From Opitutaceae bacterium (GTDB taxonomy: Bacteria; Verrucomicrobiota; Verrucomicrobiia; Opitutales; Opitutaceae), in the NCBI GenBank assembly GCA_027490995.1, contig JAIXWY010000003.1, forward strand, positions 620,001 to 684,000: a DNA stretch of 64,000 bases. The letters are read 5' to 3'. The translations under genes and the position numbers were made by a program. Positions 17,757-26,627 of this stretch are shown in pieces (position 1 is the first letter of the stretch; each line of letters starts with the position of its first letter). Below the pieces are notes generated by a model. It had not been told where the DNA came from. It was given only the letters and a program-made list of their open reading frames with translations, and searched no databases.

Positions 17757-17918
17757 ATGTTCCGCCGCCTTCTCTTCGACCACTGGGTTTCCATCTTCCC
17801 GCTGATTTCCTTCGTCGTCTCCGCGACCGTCTATTTCGCGATCGGCCGACAGGCCTTGCGGATGAAGCCCGAGCAGGTTGAACGCCAAGCGCGGCTGCCT
17901 TTCGAGGATCCCTCATGA
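17757..17918 (+). CDS. ccoQ: CcoQ-like small membrane subunit
   Basis: A 53-residue frame beginning MFRRLLFDHWVSIFPLISF with one transmembrane helix and a basic-then-acidic tail ending PFEDPS. It lies 22 bases after ccoNO, and its stop overlaps the ccoP start (ATGA). Size, topology and exact position between ccoNO and ccoP match CcoQ, which stabilises cbb3 oxidase. The sequence match itself is weak, as is usual for this subunit. Confidence 0.7.
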   Translation: MFRRLLFDHWVSIFPLISFVVSATVYFAIGRQALRMKPEQVERQARLPFEDPS

Positions 17919-18487
17919 AGTCTCCCGATGCTCCCCCTCCTGCCTCGCCGACGCCCGGCGAGGATCCGCTCCGGCCGCATACCTACGATGGCATTCAGGA
18001 GTACGACAAGCGGCTGCCGAACTGGTGGCTGCTGACGTTCTACGCGACCATCGTCTTCTGGATCGGCTACTGGATGTATTTCCAGCAGTCTGGCCTTTCG
18101 ACGAGTGATGGGGCGAAGATCGACCAGCATCTCGCCCAGGTCGAAGCACAGAAGCTCGCGGCCAACGCCGCGTTCGACGATGCTTCGCTGTGGAAGATGA
18201 GCCGGAATGCGGTGTTCGTCGATGCCGGTCGCGCGACGTTCAACGCGACGTGCGCGAGTTGTCACCACGCCACCCTCATCGGCGGCATTGGACCCAGCCT
18301 CGTCGACGCGGTCTGGGTGCATGGTGCGCAGCCGACGCAGATGCTGAAGGTGGTGAACGAGGGCGTTCTCACCAAGGGCATGCCGGCCTGGGGACCGATC
18401 CTCGGGCCGAGAAAAGTTTCAGAGGTGCTGGCCTTCATTCTCAGTCATCACACACCTCCGGCCGACCTCGCTCTCGCGACAAAGTAA
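17915..18487 (+). CDS. ccoP: cbb3 oxidase cytochrome c subunit CcoP, single-haem form
   Basis: A 190-residue membrane-anchored cytochrome c. The N-terminal segment TYDGIQEYDKRLPNWW and the following transmembrane helix (about residues 40-60) are typical of CcoP/FixP. Only one haem-binding motif is present, CASCH at Cys113, with a Met ligand in TKGMPAWGP. Classical CcoP has two c-type haems and is about 290 residues, so one haem domain is absent here. The start overlaps ccoQ by four bases. It feeds electrons to the CcoO haem. Confidence 0.92.
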   Translation: MKSPDAPPPASPTPGEDPLRPHTYDGIQEYDKRLPNWWLLTFYATIVFWIGYWMYFQQSGLSTSDGAKIDQHLAQVEAQKLAANAAFDDASLWKMSRNAVFVDAGRATFNATCASCHHATLIGGIGPSLVDAVWVHGAQPTQMLKVVNEGVLTKGMPAWGPILGPRKVSEVLAFILSHHTPPADLALATK

Positions 18488-18506
18488 CCTCTATTTCCCA
18501 CGGCTC

Positions 18507-18543
18507 CGACGCCGGGTGGCCCTGAACCCCCCTCCCGGCGTCG
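18507..18543 (+). other. Intercistronic stem-loop between ccoP and ccoG
   Basis: A perfect 10-bp stem, CGACGCCGGG (18507-18516) pairing with CCCGGCGTCG (18534-18543), encloses a 17-base loop. No T run follows, so it looks less like a terminator than an mRNA-processing or stability element separating the oxidase subunit genes from the assembly genes. Confidence 0.55.
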
Positions 18544-18574
18544 CCGAGACTCACCCCCGCGGGCCTTCCCCACC

Positions 18575-20026
18575 ATGGCCTCGACTTCGCTTCCGCCCAA
18601 GCCTACCCGCGACTCGGTCACGACGATCGCGGCCGATGGATCGCGGGTGTTTCTCCATCCGTCCTCCGTGAAGGGCCGCTTCGCGCGTGCGCGCCTGTGG
18701 TCCGCCTATGCGCTGATCGCGTTCTACGTCGCGTTGCCATGGATTCCGATCAACGGGGCGCCGGCGGTGTTCCTCGATATCGCGGGGCGTCGGTTCCACC
18801 TGTTCGGCGCCACGCTGGCGTTTCAGGATGCGTGGTTGCTTTTCTTTGTGATCACCGGGCTCGCGTTCACGCTCTTCTACGTCACGGCGTTGCTCGGGCG
18901 GGTGTGGTGTGGCTGGGCGTGTCCCCAGACGGTCTTCCTCGAGCACGTGTTCCGTCGGGTGGAAGCCCTCTTGGAAGGCGACGCGGTGGCGCGTCGCGCG
19001 CTGGATCAGGCGCCGTGGTCGGTCCAGAAGGTCGGCCGGCGCGTGTTCAAGCACGGCCTTTTTTTCCTGATTTCAGCCGGCGTCGCGCACGTATTTCTTT
19101 CGTACTTCGTCTCGCTGCCGGCGCTGTGGGCGATGATGCATGAGGCGCCGGGCGAGCACTGGAGTGCGTTCCTGTTCGTCTTCATTGCGAGTGGTATTCT
19201 GTACTTCAACTTCTCCTGGTTCCGGGAGCAGCTCTGCATTGTGATCTGCCCGTACGGTCGGCTCCAGAGCGCTCTGATCGACGACCACTCGCTCGTCATC
19301 GCGTACGACTCGGCTCGCGGCGAGCCGCGGGGGAAAGTGGGTACGCCCGACGCAGGGGCGTGCATCGATTGTCGGCGCTGCGTCCAGGTTTGCCCGACGG
19401 GCATCGACATTCGGCAGGGTTTGCAGATCGAGTGTGTGTCCTGCACGGCTTGCATCGATGCGTGCGACGAGATGATGGACAAGGTCGAGCGCGAGCGCGG
19501 GCTGATCCGCTATACCTCGCAGGTGGCCCTCGCGGGCCGAGCCACGCGTTGGATTCGGCCCCGCACCGTCCTCTATAGCATCCTGCTGTGCGCTGGGATC
19601 GGCGTCGCGTCGTGGGCACTGTCGACGGTGCGTCCGGCAGCAATGAGCGTCACGCGAATGATCGGTTCACCTTTCTTCCTCGATGCCGAGAGCGTGCGGA
19701 ATCAGTTCATGGTCCGCATCGTCAACAAGCAGGGAGCCCCCGTCACGTTCGAGGTCGAGATCGACGACGTGCCGAGAGGAGTGACACGAACCGGATTTGA
19801 ACAGCCGGTGGAGGTGCCGGCGCTGGGCGAGATTGTGCAGCCGCTGGTGCTGCGGCAGTCTCGGGGGGATTACCAAGGCCAGTTCCACGTCGACATCGAG
19901 GTCCGGGATCAGCGTCGCTCGTTCGAGTTGAAGCGCCGTGTTGAGTTCGTCGGTCCGGAGGCCGACCTCCTTCACGCGGAGGACGCGCGGGCATCCGGCA
20001 AGCCCGGTGCAGGAGGCAGACCATGA
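18575..20026 (+). CDS. ccoG: cbb3 oxidase maturation iron-sulfur protein CcoG (FixG/RdxA family)
   Basis: A 483-residue polyferredoxin membrane protein. It has transmembrane helices around 45-65, 85-110, 150-175, 195-215 and 325-345, the periplasm-facing CGWACPQTVFLEHVFRRVE motif, and two 4Fe-4S clusters in CIDCRRCVQVCPTGIDIR and CVSCTACIDACDEM. The C-terminal IG-like domain (about 365-470) is the FixG accessory domain. CcoG is reported to reduce copper for delivery to the oxidase active site. Its stop overlaps the next start (ATGA at 20023). Confidence 0.94.
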   Translation: MASTSLPPKPTRDSVTTIAADGSRVFLHPSSVKGRFARARLWSAYALIAFYVALPWIPINGAPAVFLDIAGRRFHLFGATLAFQDAWLLFFVITGLAFTLFYVTALLGRVWCGWACPQTVFLEHVFRRVEALLEGDAVARRALDQAPWSVQKVGRRVFKHGLFFLISAGVAHVFLSYFVSLPALWAMMHEAPGEHWSAFLFVFIASGILYFNFSWFREQLCIVICPYGRLQSALIDDHSLVIAYDSARGEPRGKVGTPDAGACIDCRRCVQVCPTGIDIRQGLQIECVSCTACIDACDEMMDKVERERGLIRYTSQVALAGRATRWIRPRTVLYSILLCAGIGVASWALSTVRPAAMSVTRMIGSPFFLDAESVRNQFMVRIVNKQGAPVTFEVEIDDVPRGVTRTGFEQPVEVPALGEIVQPLVLRQSRGDYQGQFHVDIEVRDQRRSFELKRRVEFVGPEADLLHAEDARASGKPGAGGRP

Positions 20027-20244
20027 GCGTCTCCAAGGATGTACCATCCCGTGCCTCGTCAGCCAGCGCGAGAGGGGTAGCGGACGCGGCGGCCCCGCTG
20101 GCTCGGCAGACGGCTCGGCTGATGTGGCTGGCGGTGGCAGGGGGATTCCTGCTGCTGGCCCTCGCGTGGACCGCGTTGTTCGTTGCGGCCGACCGCGCTC
20201 AGACGCAGTTCATTCCGGTCCAGCGGACGGAAGGCACCCGATGA
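20023..20244 (+). CDS. Small single-helix membrane protein of the cbb3 assembly cluster
   Basis: A 73-residue protein with a polar Ala/Ser-rich N-terminus, one transmembrane helix (about residues 33-56) and a short tail. It overlaps both neighbours by four bases, so it is translationally coupled to ccoG and the SafE-like gene. It occupies the slot where FixH/CcoH lies in other bacteria, but it is much shorter than FixH (about 150 residues) and lacks its periplasmic domain. It may be a reduced CcoH/CcoS-type factor. Confidence 0.6.
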   Translation: MSVSKDVPSRASSASARGVADAAAPLARQTARLMWLAVAGGFLLLALAWTALFVAADRAQTQFIPVQRTEGTR

Positions 20245-20936
20245 CACTTCCCCCGATCGACTCCTCGACGGCCGCGTTCCTCGCTGGATTGGCGACGAGC
20301 CTGCACTGCGCGGGCATGTGTGGGCCGCTGGCGTGCATGCTGGGAGGTCCTCGCGGGTCCGAGTCCGATGCGGCGCTGACCCGCTCCGTTTACCACGTGG
20401 CACGCTTGTCTGCCTATGGCTCGCTGGGAGCGGTGGCGGGTGGGGTGGGGCGGGTACCGTTGGAGTGGCTTGGCCACGGCGTGGCGCAGTGGGCGCCCTG
20501 GTTCCTCGTGGTGTTGCTCCTCGCCTTGGCGCTGCGACTGGATCGTCGCTTACCCAAGCCAGCCGTCCTGGCGCGGCTATCGCTGGCGCTCCCCGGTGTG
20601 GCCCGGCGCCTCGGTCCGGTGGGTGGCTCGGCGTTGGTCGGTGCAGCAACGCCGCTCTTGCCCTGCGCTCCGCTCTATCTCGTCATCGCGATGGCCACGT
20701 TTGCCGGTTCGGCGTTGCGGGGGGCGGAGTGGATGCTCGCGTTCGGACTCGGCACTGTTCCACTCCTCTGGATCGCGCAGGCGCAGATGGGCTGGCTGCG
20801 GCGGCACCTCGGCAGCACCGGTTTGGCGCGCCTTCAGTTCGGCCTGGCGCTCAGCGCGGCCTTGCTGGTGGCGTGGCGCGCTCGCGCGGCGTTCGGTTTC
20901 GCGGCTCCCGATCCGGGAGCATTCGTCTGCTTCTAG
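20241..20936 (+). CDS. TauE/SafE-family membrane protein of the cbb3 copper assembly cluster
   Basis: A 231-residue polytopic protein. It starts with the diagnostic LATSLHCAGMCGPLACML, where His22, Cys23 and Cys27 form a likely copper-handling motif, and continues with about six hydrophobic segments, including GGSALVGAATPLLPCAPLYLV. This branch of the family (often annotated sulfite exporter) recurs between ccoG and the copper ATPase gene in cbb3 clusters, so a role in copper supply is a stronger inference than sulfite export. It overlaps the upstream gene by four bases; ccoI starts two bases after its stop. Confidence 0.82.
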   Translation: MTLPPIDSSTAAFLAGLATSLHCAGMCGPLACMLGGPRGSESDAALTRSVYHVARLSAYGSLGAVAGGVGRVPLEWLGHGVAQWAPWFLVVLLLALALRLDRRLPKPAVLARLSLALPGVARRLGPVGGSALVGAATPLLPCAPLYLVIAMATFAGSALRGAEWMLAFGLGTVPLLWIAQAQMGWLRRHLGSTGLARLQFGLALSAALLVAWRARAAFGFAAPDPGAFVCF

Positions 20937-20938
20937 TC

Positions 20939-23380
20939 ATGGGTACGATCGTGGACTCCTTTCTCCCCGACGGCGCGGCGATTTCTGCCGCCCGTGATGC
21001 GTTGCCCGGATCCTCGCGCCGGACGACCACGCCCCAATGCCGCCATTGCGGAGCGCCGAATCCACCTGAGGCGGAGTTCTGCTGCGCGGGCTGTGAGTAC
21101 GTCCATCGACTGGTGCGCGAGCAGGGTTTGGATGATTACTACAAGTTCAAGGACACGATCACCGTGCCAGTGGATCCGGCGGTCTTTGAGAGCCGCGACT
21201 ATGAGTGGCTCCGTGAGTTGCAGCAGGGTGCCGAGCGGGCATCGGGCGATGGCGCGGTGGAGATGACCCTCGGAATCCAGGGTATCTCCTGCGCCGCCTG
21301 CGTGTGGCTGATCGAACGATTGGCGCGCTCGGAGCCCGGCCTGCGATGGATTGGAGTGAACGCCCAGACTGGTCAGATGCGTCTCCGGTGGGCGAACGGT
21401 GAATTCGATGCCGCCGGATTTGGCCGTCGGCTGCAGGCCTTCAACTATCTCGTCGGCCCCGTGGATCCGTCCGGCGAGAGCGACCGCGCGGAGTCGCGGA
21501 TGCTTGCGCGACGGATCGGCCTCGGCACCGCGTTTGCGATGAACATCATGTTGTTCACTCTCCCGACGTATTTCGGGATGGCCCCCGACTTTGCGTATGC
21601 GCGGCTGTTTGGGTTGCTGGCGATGGGCTTCGCCACGCTCTCGTTTCTCACGGGTGGACTCTACTTCATCGAGCGGGCCTGGCGCGCCCTGCGCATCGGC
21701 GCGATGCACATCGATCTGCCGATCGCGGTGGGCATCATCGGTTCATTTGCGGGTTCGCTCTATGGCTGGGTGGTGGGCGATGAGCGACTGATCTACTTCG
21801 ACTTCGTCGGATCCTTCATCGTTCTGATGTTGGTCGGTCGCTGGGCGCAGGTCGCAGCCGTCGACCGGAACCGTCGCCGGCTGCTCGCCCGGCAGCCCAA
21901 GCCCCCGCGCGTGCGCCTGCTCGGGCCAGTTGGAGCGGGGCGGTCGATTGCACCGGAGGAATTGCGCGCCGGTCAGCGCTTCGAGGTGGCGCCTGGGCAG
22001 ACTCTGGCCGTGGAGTCGCGGTTGGAGGCCGTCGCCGCCGAATTCTCGCTGGCTTCGATCAACGGCGAGTCGGCGCCGCGCGTTTTCCAGCCGGGCCAGC
22101 GCGTACCGGCAGGCGCCGTGCTGCTCAGCCGAAGCGCCATCGCCGTTGAAGCGCTGCAGCCGTGGGGAGAATCCCTGCTGTCGCGATTGCTCCGACCGGT
22201 CGAGCGCGAGGCGGATCGTGATCCCGTGCTGGAGCGCATCATCCGTGGGTACCTTGTGGGGATTTTCGTGATTGCGATTGGTTCGGGCGTGGTTTGGGCC
22301 CTACTCAGCGGCGATGCGGCGCGGACGTGGTCGGTGGTGACCGCGGTGCTGGTCGTTTCGTGTCCCTGTGCGATTGGACTCGCGGTCCCCCTCGCGGGGG
22401 AAATGGCGATCGTAGCCCTGCGGCGTCGCGGAGTGTTTGTGCGAGAGTCGGGAGTGTTTGCCCGGCTCGGGCGAATCCGACGCGTCATCTTCGACAAGAC
22501 GGGAACGCTCACGTTGGAGGCGCCGATTCTGCGTGCGCCCGAGATGTTGGTGGCTCTGCCGGCGGAGGTGCAGGGGGCGCTGCTGACCTTGGTGAGCGAC
22601 AACCCGCATCCCGTGGCGCAAGCGCTGGCGGGTCCCTTGCTGGCGCGTGGCGTGACGGCGGTCGATCTTGGCCGCGTGAGGGAAACGGTGGGTTACGGAG
22701 TGGAGGCGGGTGAGTGGTCCCTAGGTCGTGAGGGATGGCGCAGTTCCCCAGTGCAGCAGGAGGGCGAGACGAGCACGGTCTTGGCGCGGTCGGGCCGGGT
22801 CGTCGCCCGGTTTCTTTTTGCGGATGCGGTACGTCCCGATGCCCGCGCGGTGATGGATGCGTTGGCGGCCCGCGGACTCACGTGCTCAATTCTCAGTGGA
22901 GACCATGGCGCGGCCGTGGGGCGACTCGCCGCGCAGTTGGGAATCCCCTCTGAGCGAGCGTTGGGCGAGCTCTCGCCTCAAGACAAAGCTGAACGTGCGG
23001 ACGCGCTGGCGGGTGGGGAGGCCCTGATGCTCGGTGACGGCGCGAATGACAGCCTCGCCTTCGACCGCGCGTGGTGCCGCGGTACGCCGGTGATTCACCG
23101 CGGCGTCCTCGCAGACAAAGCGGATTTCTACTACCTTGGAAAGGGTCTATCGGGTGTCGCCGCGCTGTTTCGGATCAATGATGCGCGTCGCCGGACGCAG
23201 GTGGCGCTCCTCGTCTTCTCGGTCGCGTACAACCTGCTTGCCGTCGGGCTGGCCGTTTCTGGCCGCATGAACCCTCTCGTCGCCGCGGTTCTGATGCCGC
23301 TGAGTTCCCTCGCCTCGCTGGCGATCGTGGGGATCGGCATGCGCGGTGTGTGGACCGCACCGGAGCGGGATGCCGCCTAG
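20939..23380 (+). CDS. ccoI: Copper-translocating P1B-type ATPase CcoI (FixI)
   Basis: An 813-residue heavy-metal ATPase. The N-terminal cysteine-rich segment (CRHCGAPNPPEAEFCCAGC) is typical of CcoI and is followed by an HMA domain with GISCAAC at Cys118/Cys121. Eight transmembrane segments carry CPC at 475-477. The cytoplasmic ATPase core has phosphorylated Asp519 in DKTGTLT, the HP motif in DNPHPVAQAL and GDGANDSLAF. The ATG at 20939 is two bases after the SafE-like stop, so the long upstream frame is not coding. It exports copper for insertion into the CuB site of cbb3 oxidase. Confidence 0.95.
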   Translation: MGTIVDSFLPDGAAISAARDALPGSSRRTTTPQCRHCGAPNPPEAEFCCAGCEYVHRLVREQGLDDYYKFKDTITVPVDPAVFESRDYEWLRELQQGAERASGDGAVEMTLGIQGISCAACVWLIERLARSEPGLRWIGVNAQTGQMRLRWANGEFDAAGFGRRLQAFNYLVGPVDPSGESDRAESRMLARRIGLGTAFAMNIMLFTLPTYFGMAPDFAYARLFGLLAMGFATLSFLTGGLYFIERAWRALRIGAMHIDLPIAVGIIGSFAGSLYGWVVGDERLIYFDFVGSFIVLMLVGRWAQVAAVDRNRRRLLARQPKPPRVRLLGPVGAGRSIAPEELRAGQRFEVAPGQTLAVESRLEAVAAEFSLASINGESAPRVFQPGQRVPAGAVLLSRSAIAVEALQPWGESLLSRLLRPVEREADRDPVLERIIRGYLVGIFVIAIGSGVVWALLSGDAARTWSVVTAVLVVSCPCAIGLAVPLAGEMAIVALRRRGVFVRESGVFARLGRIRRVIFDKTGTLTLEAPILRAPEMLVALPAEVQGALLTLVSDNPHPVAQALAGPLLARGVTAVDLGRVRETVGYGVEAGEWSLGREGWRSSPVQQEGETSTVLARSGRVVARFLFADAVRPDARAVMDALAARGLTCSILSGDHGAAVGRLAAQLGIPSERALGELSPQDKAERADALAGGEALMLGDGANDSLAFDRAWCRGTPVIHRGVLADKADFYYLGKGLSGVAALFRINDARRRTQVALLVFSVAYNLLAVGLAVSGRMNPLVAAVLMPLSSLASLAIVGIGMRGVWTAPERDAA

Positions 23381-24678
23381 AGTGACAGCGAGAGCGGGAT
23401 GGCGGCGGTCAGGACCTCGGGTGCGCCGGAGGTGATCAGCACGTTCTCTTCAAGACGCACGCCGCCCAGCGTGAGCAACGGATCCACGCGATCCCAGCGG
23501 ACGCAGTCGGCGTAGCGTTCGCGCCGGCGTGGATCCTCGAGCAGCGCCGGGATAAAGTAGATCCCTGGCTCCACCGTGATCACGTATCCCTCGGCGAGCG
23601 GCAGGTCGCAGCGGAGCGTCCGGAGTGCGGGTCGAGGATCGGCGGTTCGGCCGGGGAGGGTTCCGCTTGCGTCGCGGACGCCGAGGCCGACCAGATGTCC
23701 CAGGCCGTGGGGAAAGAACAGGGTATGGGCCTCGCGTTGGACCAACTCCGAGGGCGTGCCGCGCATCAGGCCGAGTGCGACCAGCCCGGTGCAGATGTCT
23801 TCCGCGGCCGCCAGATGGATCTCGCGCCACTCCTGGCCAGGAACGCAGCGAGCGATGGCTCGGTGCATTACGGAAGCCACGAGTGCGTGGAGATCACGTT
23901 GAAACGGACTGGGGGCAGCGCCGACCACGTAGGTGCGCGTGACGTCGCACACGTACCGGCCCACGCGGGCGCCGGCGTCGACGAGGACGAAGTCGCCCTC
24001 GCTCAGGACCCGCTCCGACGGTGAGACGTGGAGTATGGCCGCGTTGCTGCCGGCGCCGACGATTGTGCCGTAGCCGGTGCCACTGCCGCCGGCGCGCTGG
24101 AATTCGGCTTCGAGCTCGATCTGGATCCCGCGCTCGGTCACTCCCGGTCGCAGCAGCGCGGGTAAGCGCGCGTAGCCGGCGGCGGTGCAGGCGGCCGCGT
24201 CGCGCAGCAGGCGCAGTTCGTCAGCGTCCTTGGGACGTCGCGCATGGCGCAGGTGTTCGCGGACGCTCATCGTCCGGGCATCCATGGGCGGGTCGTCGGG
24301 ACGCGCTCCCAAATGGACGACTGGCCGACCGGCGCGGGCGGCGAGCCAGCTTGGCAGGTGAAGCAGGAGCGTGCCGACCGACTGCGTGCGGCCCTCCCAG
24401 ACCCGCTCGCTCTCGGTCAGCGCTGGGACGAAGGTTTCCCATGCCTCGCGGTCTGGCGCTGCGGGATCGAAAGCAACCAGTCCCCGCTCACCTTCGCCCC
24501 CGGCCAGATAGACGTACTCGATGTGTGAGAAAAAGGGATACGATTGGTCGGTGTTCTCGGGAAGCGGAACAGCGGTTCCGGCGTGCACCAAGAGCACTGC
24601 GTCACCAAGCACGGGACGGAGGGCGGCGGCGACCCGCTGGCGGCGGACGCGGAGCATCGAATCATCGGGCGGCGGCAT
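23377..24678 (-). CDS. M24-family aminopeptidase (Xaa-Pro aminopeptidase type)
   Basis: A 433-residue dimetal pita-bread peptidase. The N-terminal creatinase-like domain (about 1-170, with NTDQSYPFFSHIEYVYLAGG) matches aminopeptidase P. The catalytic half has the metal ligands Asp in FVLVDAGARVG, Asp in CDVTRTYVV, His in FFPHGLGHLVGL, Glu in VITVEPGIYF and Glu in GGVRLEENVLIT. It releases N-terminal residues before proline. The stop overlaps the convergent ccoI stop by four bases. The universal stress protein gene lies 60 bases upstream on the same strand. Confidence 0.92.
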   Translation of the reverse strand: MPPPDDSMLRVRRQRVAAALRPVLGDAVLLVHAGTAVPLPENTDQSYPFFSHIEYVYLAGGEGERGLVAFDPAAPDREAWETFVPALTESERVWEGRTQSVGTLLLHLPSWLAARAGRPVVHLGARPDDPPMDARTMSVREHLRHARRPKDADELRLLRDAAACTAAGYARLPALLRPGVTERGIQIELEAEFQRAGGSGTGYGTIVGAGSNAAILHVSPSERVLSEGDFVLVDAGARVGRYVCDVTRTYVVGAAPSPFQRDLHALVASVMHRAIARCVPGQEWREIHLAAAEDICTGLVALGLMRGTPSELVQREAHTLFFPHGLGHLVGLGVRDASGTLPGRTADPRPALRTLRCDLPLAEGYVITVEPGIYFIPALLEDPRRRERYADCVRWDRVDPLLTLGGVRLEENVLITSGAPEVLTAAIPLSLSL

Positions 24679-24738
24679 GCGAACCCGAAGGTGCCGAAGG
24701 GGACGAAGTGCGGCAAGCGCGGCCGCGGGCCAGTCGGA

Positions 24739-25185
24739 CTAAACGGTGTGCTTGCGCCGCGGCAGGATTACGACCGGGCACGGGGCCGACTTCAGCACGC
24801 CGTGGGCGGTGCTGCCGACCAGGAAGTCGTAGAAGGCGGTGTGGCCATGCGACCCCATCACGATGAAGTCTGCCTGCTGCTCATCGGCGGCCTTGAGAAT
24901 GTGGGGGATCGGGGCGCCGGTGACGAGTGACGTCTCGACCACGAGTCCGCCGGTGGCGAGACGATCGCGGAGCCGCTCGAGATTCTTCGCCGCGGCCTTT
25001 TCGCTCATCACGAGGATCTCCTGCAGATTGTCGATGCCGACACCGTAGTCGACGGTCACGATGGGAGGCTGCACCACGTGGAGCAGAACAACGCGGCCTT
25101 GATGTACGCGCGCCAAGGCTGCGGCAGTGTCGGCGACCTGATCACTCGGGGCCGAGAAATCGACCGGGGTTAGGATCGTTTTCAT
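24739..25185 (-). CDS. Universal stress protein (UspA family), ATP-binding type
   Basis: A 148-residue single-domain protein starting MKTILTPVDFSAPS. The nucleotide-binding signature G-2x-G-9x-G-S is complete: Gly111, Gly114, Gly124, Ser125 in GSHGHTAFYDFLVGS. That places it in the ATP-binding branch. It lies 60 bases upstream of the M24 peptidase gene and may share its transcript. Its role is stress or energy sensing; no partner is evident. Confidence 0.92.
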   Translation of the reverse strand: MKTILTPVDFSAPSDQVADTAAALARVHQGRVVLLHVVQPPIVTVDYGVGIDNLQEILVMSEKAAAKNLERLRDRLATGGLVVETSLVTGAPIPHILKAADEQQADFIVMGSHGHTAFYDFLVGSTAHGVLKSAPCPVVILPRRKHTV

Positions 25186-25350
25186 GAATCGATCCTAAGT
25201 GGAAAACCCCATACCGACGATCATGAAGTCGTGCGCAGTGCCCCCGGTTTTGTAATCGGACACACGAGGCTCCTCCCGTCGGCCGTTCCCCGGGTGAAAA
25301 TGACGCTTGCCAGCGAGCGCCGCTTGGGCCTCTCTGACCCTCTCTTGTTT

Positions 25351-25427
25351 CGGGCCGTAGCGTAGCCTGGTAGCGCGCTTGCATGGGGTGCAAGAGGTCG
25401 CGAGTTCGAATCTCGCCGGCCCGACCA
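25351..25427 (+). tRNA. tRNA-Pro (anticodon GGG)
   Basis: A 77-base tRNA including an encoded CCA. Acceptor CGGGCCG/CGGCCCG with discriminator A; anticodon stem CTTGC/GCAAG enclosing loop ATGGGGT gives anticodon GGG (reads CCC/CCU). The T arm CGAGTTCGAATCTCG is standard. It is flanked by the universal stress gene and the nitric oxide synthase gene, both on the opposite strand. Confidence 0.95.
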
Positions 25428-25463
25428 TTTTTCCGCAGCGGATTTGCTTTTGCTCCGATTCTG

Positions 25464-26627
25464 CTAGCGTGGACAGGTTTCTGGCATCGTCGGTGTCGTG
25501 AACGGCGAGGGCTGTCCGTGAAAGTCCGGCGTGCAGGGAAATTCCTGGAGTGCGGTGTGGAAGACCGCCGTGGCGGCACCGGAGATCGGCGGGACGATCC
25601 AGTCCCAACGTGCCGACACTTCGCGGCCCAGTTCTTTCTCCCGGTCGAGGAAGCGCATGAACTCGTCGGAGGCGGTGTGGTGATCCACCAGCTTCACGCC
25701 TTCGGCGGCGTAGGAGTGGAGCACGGCCTCGTTCAATTCGAGAAGGGCGCGGTCCTTCCAGAGGCTGCGTGGATCCGTGGTGTCGAGGGCCAGGCGAGTG
25801 GCGATGCGGGGCAACTGGTGGTAGCGGTGCGGATCCGCGAGATTACGCGCGCCGATTTCCGTGCCCATGTACCAACCGTTGAAGGGCGCGGCGGTGAAAT
25901 CAGTCCCCGCCGCCCGGAACCGCATGCCGCTGATGATCGGGACGGCGTACCAGCGCAGGCCTAGGTCCTCGAACCACGGCAGCCGCGGATGACGCAGCCG
26001 AACTTGGCGGACGGCCTCGGAGGGGAGGGGGACCAGTTGGGGCGAGCCATCTGGTCCAGAGAGAATCCACGGTAGCAGATCGAATGCGCCCGGCTGGCGA
26101 GGCGGGCGCCAGCCGAGGCGACACGCGAAGGCAGTCAGACGTTCGTTGGCGGGATCGCCGAGGATGGAGCCATCGGCCTGACGATAGCCCGCGTAGCCGC
26201 AGAGCTGCGGATTCCAGATGCGCGGTGCGGGACCACCGCGCGTCGTCGGCGGAGCGAACACCGTGAGGATGGATCGCACGCTGTCGCCCTCCTGCACCAG
26301 CCGCAGATGCTCGCGCAGGCTCTCGGCCATGTCGTCGGGTGAGGACAACGTTCGGCAGTCGCGCACGACGAGACTACGCCAGTGCAGACGGCCAATGCAC
26401 CGCGAGTGATTGCGCCAGGCGATGCGACCGGCCCAGGTGAGTTCCGCGGAGGTGAGGGGAGCGGGCCGCCCGGCGGCGAGCGCGGCCTCGATTTCCTCCC
26501 GCCGCGGCTCGGGCATCGTTCCGCGGTGCGCTTCCCCGAGAAAGGCCAGCTCGGCCTCCAGATCGACCGCTGCCATGGGAGCAGCGGGAGGAGCATCCGC
26601 GAGCGAGTGAAAGGGACAGGAGGACAT
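25464..26627 (-). CDS. nos: Bacterial nitric oxide synthase, oxygenase domain only
   Basis: A 387-residue haem-thiolate enzyme that oxidises L-arginine to citrulline and nitric oxide. The haem-ligand region WRNHSRCIGRLHW has Cys77. The arginine-binding Glu257 lies in PFNGWYMGTEIGARNL, which closely follows Bacillus NOS as I recall it. The pterin-site region VKLVDHHTASDEFMRF and the WDWIVPPISGAATAVFH block are also present. There is no attached flavin reductase, as in most bacterial NOS, so electrons must come from a separate flavoprotein. The ATG overlaps the stop of the upstream racemase gene (TGATG), so the two are translationally coupled. Confidence 0.95.
   Translation of the reverse strand: MSSCPFHSLADAPPAAPMAAVDLEAELAFLGEAHRGTMPEPRREEIEAALAAGRPAPLTSAELTWAGRIAWRNHSRCIGRLHWRSLVVRDCRTLSSPDDMAESLREHLRLVQEGDSVRSILTVFAPPTTRGGPAPRIWNPQLCGYAGYRQADGSILGDPANERLTAFACRLGWRPPRQPGAFDLLPWILSGPDGSPQLVPLPSEAVRQVRLRHPRLPWFEDLGLRWYAVPIISGMRFRAAGTDFTAAPFNGWYMGTEIGARNLADPHRYHQLPRIATRLALDTTDPRSLWKDRALLELNEAVLHSYAAEGVKLVDHHTASDEFMRFLDREKELGREVSARWDWIVPPISGAATAVFHTALQEFPCTPDFHGQPSPFTTPTMPETCPR

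Noticed and set aside
17915..18487. Possible truncation or frameshift explaining the short CcoP
   Set aside because: The frame is intact, the C-terminus is complete with a Met ligand, and ccoG follows normally, so a true single-haem form is more likely.
25195..25608. Frame crossing tRNA-Pro with a GPARFELATSCTPCKRATRL-like segment
   Set aside because: Another well-known tRNA-derived false protein; the frame also overlaps the nos end.
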